This document shows, one piece after another, positions 63,270-64,000 of a DNA stretch of 64,000 nt (positions within the stretch are counted from its first letter, which is position 1; every line of letters begins with the position of its first letter). Source of the stretch: Occallatibacter riparius (GTDB taxonomy: Bacteria > Acidobacteriota > Terriglobia > Terriglobales > Acidobacteriaceae); contig NZ_CP093313.1 in assembly GCF_025264625.1 (NCBI RefSeq), positions 682,001 to 746,000 on the forward strand, in the 5' to 3' direction. A model generated the notes under the pieces. That model searched no databases and was not told the DNA's origin. It worked only from the letters and a program-made list of their open reading frames with translations. A program made the position numbers and the translations under genes.

Positions 63270-64000
63270 TCACACCTGTAGCTGCTTCAGGTATGGCACG
63301 CTGGCTTGCATTAAGGGGAGGTCCATTTCTACGAAGTAGTTTTGGATGCCGGCGGTTTTGGCGGCGGTGAAGATGCGCTTCCAGTCGAGGGAGTCCTGGC
63401 CGATGGGGACGATCTTCTTCTGTGTCGCTGACCAGCCCTGCGCGTGCATGGAGATGAAGCGGCCGGGGTAGCGGGTGAAGTAGTCGGCGGCGTCGAATCC
63501 GTATTGGATGTTGGAGACCTGGAACTGGAACTTCACGTAGCTGGGGTCGAGGAGCTCGAACAGCATGTCGTAGACCCGCTTGCCATCGACGGTGGAGCAC
63601 TCAAAATCCTCATTGTGGAGGCCCTGGGTGATGCCGGCGGCGTGGGCGCGCTCGCCGATCTTGTTGTACTCGTCGGCGGCGCGCTTGACGTCGTCGGCGG
63701 TGGGGTTTTTGGGGCCGCCGAGACTGGCGACGAGCATCTGAGTGAGGCCAACTTCCTTGGCCCAGGCGATGCGGGCGGGCTGGTCCTTGCGGAGCTCGTC
63801 GAGGGAGAAGTGGCTGCTGACGGTGGTGAGGCCCGCGTCGTTGATGACTTTGCGGAGGTCGGCGCCGGAGTACTTCTGGAGGCCGCCGAAGCCCATGGTG
63901 GCGTAGCCGACGGGCGAGCAGAGCTCGATGGATTTGAATCCGGCGGCGGAGAGCTGCTTGAGGGTGCCGGGGAAGTCCTTGGCGATGAGCTGGCGGACGG
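63270..64000 (-). CDS. Sugar phosphate isomerase/epimerase family protein (partial)
   Basis: The start lies beyond the right end of the window; about 242 codons are visible to the TGA at 63270. The xylose-isomerase-like TIM barrel shows SIELCSPVGYATMG, GLTTVSSHFSLDELRK, GLHNEDFECSTVDG and NYFVEMDLPLMQ. It is the third member of this fold in the window, related to the exported ones at 28798 and 33143; whether it also has a Tat signal cannot be seen. Confidence 0.9.
   Translation of the reverse strand, partial: VRQLIAKDFPGTLKQLSAAGFKSIELCSPVGYATMGFGGLQKYSGADLRKVINDAGLTTVSSHFSLDELRKDQPARIAWAKEVGLTQMLVASLGGPKNPTADDVKRAADEYNKIGERAHAAGITQGLHNEDFECSTVDGKRVYDMLFELLDPSYVKFQFQVSNIQYGFDAADYFTRYPGRFISMHAQGWSATQKKIVPIGQDSLDWKRIFTAAKTAGIQNYFVEMDLPLMQASVPYLKQLQV

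Noticed and set aside
1..64000. CRISPR array, rRNA, phage or intact insertion sequence
   Set aside because: No regularly spaced repeats, rRNA sequence, transposase, integrase or phage structural gene was seen.

Overview
The window is a GC-rich chromosomal segment carrying about 46 protein genes, one tRNA gene and no rRNA, CRISPR array or intact transposon. Gene content points to Acidobacteriota, most likely the Terriglobales/Acidobacteriaceae. The indicators are kelch propellers ending in an Ig-like/membrane-hairpin module, a tetraether-synthase-like radical SAM protein, a PadR/MacB-domain pair, a quinoprotein without PQQ genes beside it, and many exported beta-propeller or TIM-barrel proteins. 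This assignment is inference; no rRNA is present.

Layout. 1-7.1 kb: a partial radical SAM gene, two tandem kelch genes separated by a fragment of yceH, then intact yceH. 7.1-17.1 kb: ndk, an exported six-hairpin glycosidase, an exported phosphoesterase, a DoxX-like membrane protein, an M13 peptidase, a K+ channel and an OmpA-type protein. 17.2-22.9 kb: a sugar-dehydrogenase-like propeller, a zinc-ribbon coiled-coil protein, a 5'-nucleotidase, a PagL-like barrel fusion and a KH-R3H protein. 22.9-28.7 kb: a complete TolC/MFP/RND efflux operon. 28.8-34.1 kb: two exported xylose-isomerase-like TIM barrels around rpmB, a small exported protein and a CpxA/CpxR-like two-component pair. 34.1-39.2 kb: a small membrane protein, then an ABC exporter pair divergent from padR and a MacB-domain protein, with a 12-bp operator-like inverted repeat between them. 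39.2-46.6 kb: a DUF885 peptidase, then an oxidation cassette (diheme cytochrome c, quinoprotein, MFS carrier, SDR) and a convergent ThuA protein.

46.9-57.5 kb is the most coherent functional block. It holds a receiver-PP2C phosphatase, a GH63-type glucosidase, a class II cyclic-nucleotide phosphodiesterase, a 1444-residue hybrid histidine kinase with two receivers and an HPt domain, and a receiver-adenylate cyclase. The last four are on one strand and closely spaced. Synthesis and breakdown of cAMP therefore flank a phosphorelay kinase, which suggests a dedicated signalling system. It is followed by tRNA-Phe(GAA) with a truncated 3' copy, a mark of past integration or recombination.

57.9-64 kb: an exported adenosine deaminase, a YjbR protein, a small exported protein, an AT-rich gap, an HdeD-like protein and a TetR regulator sharing an operator-like motif, a rifampin ADP-ribosyltransferase (arr), and a TIM-barrel isomerase cut by the window end.

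Several rho-independent terminators, two copies of a palindromic intergenic repeat and a few probable operators could be read directly from the sequence.
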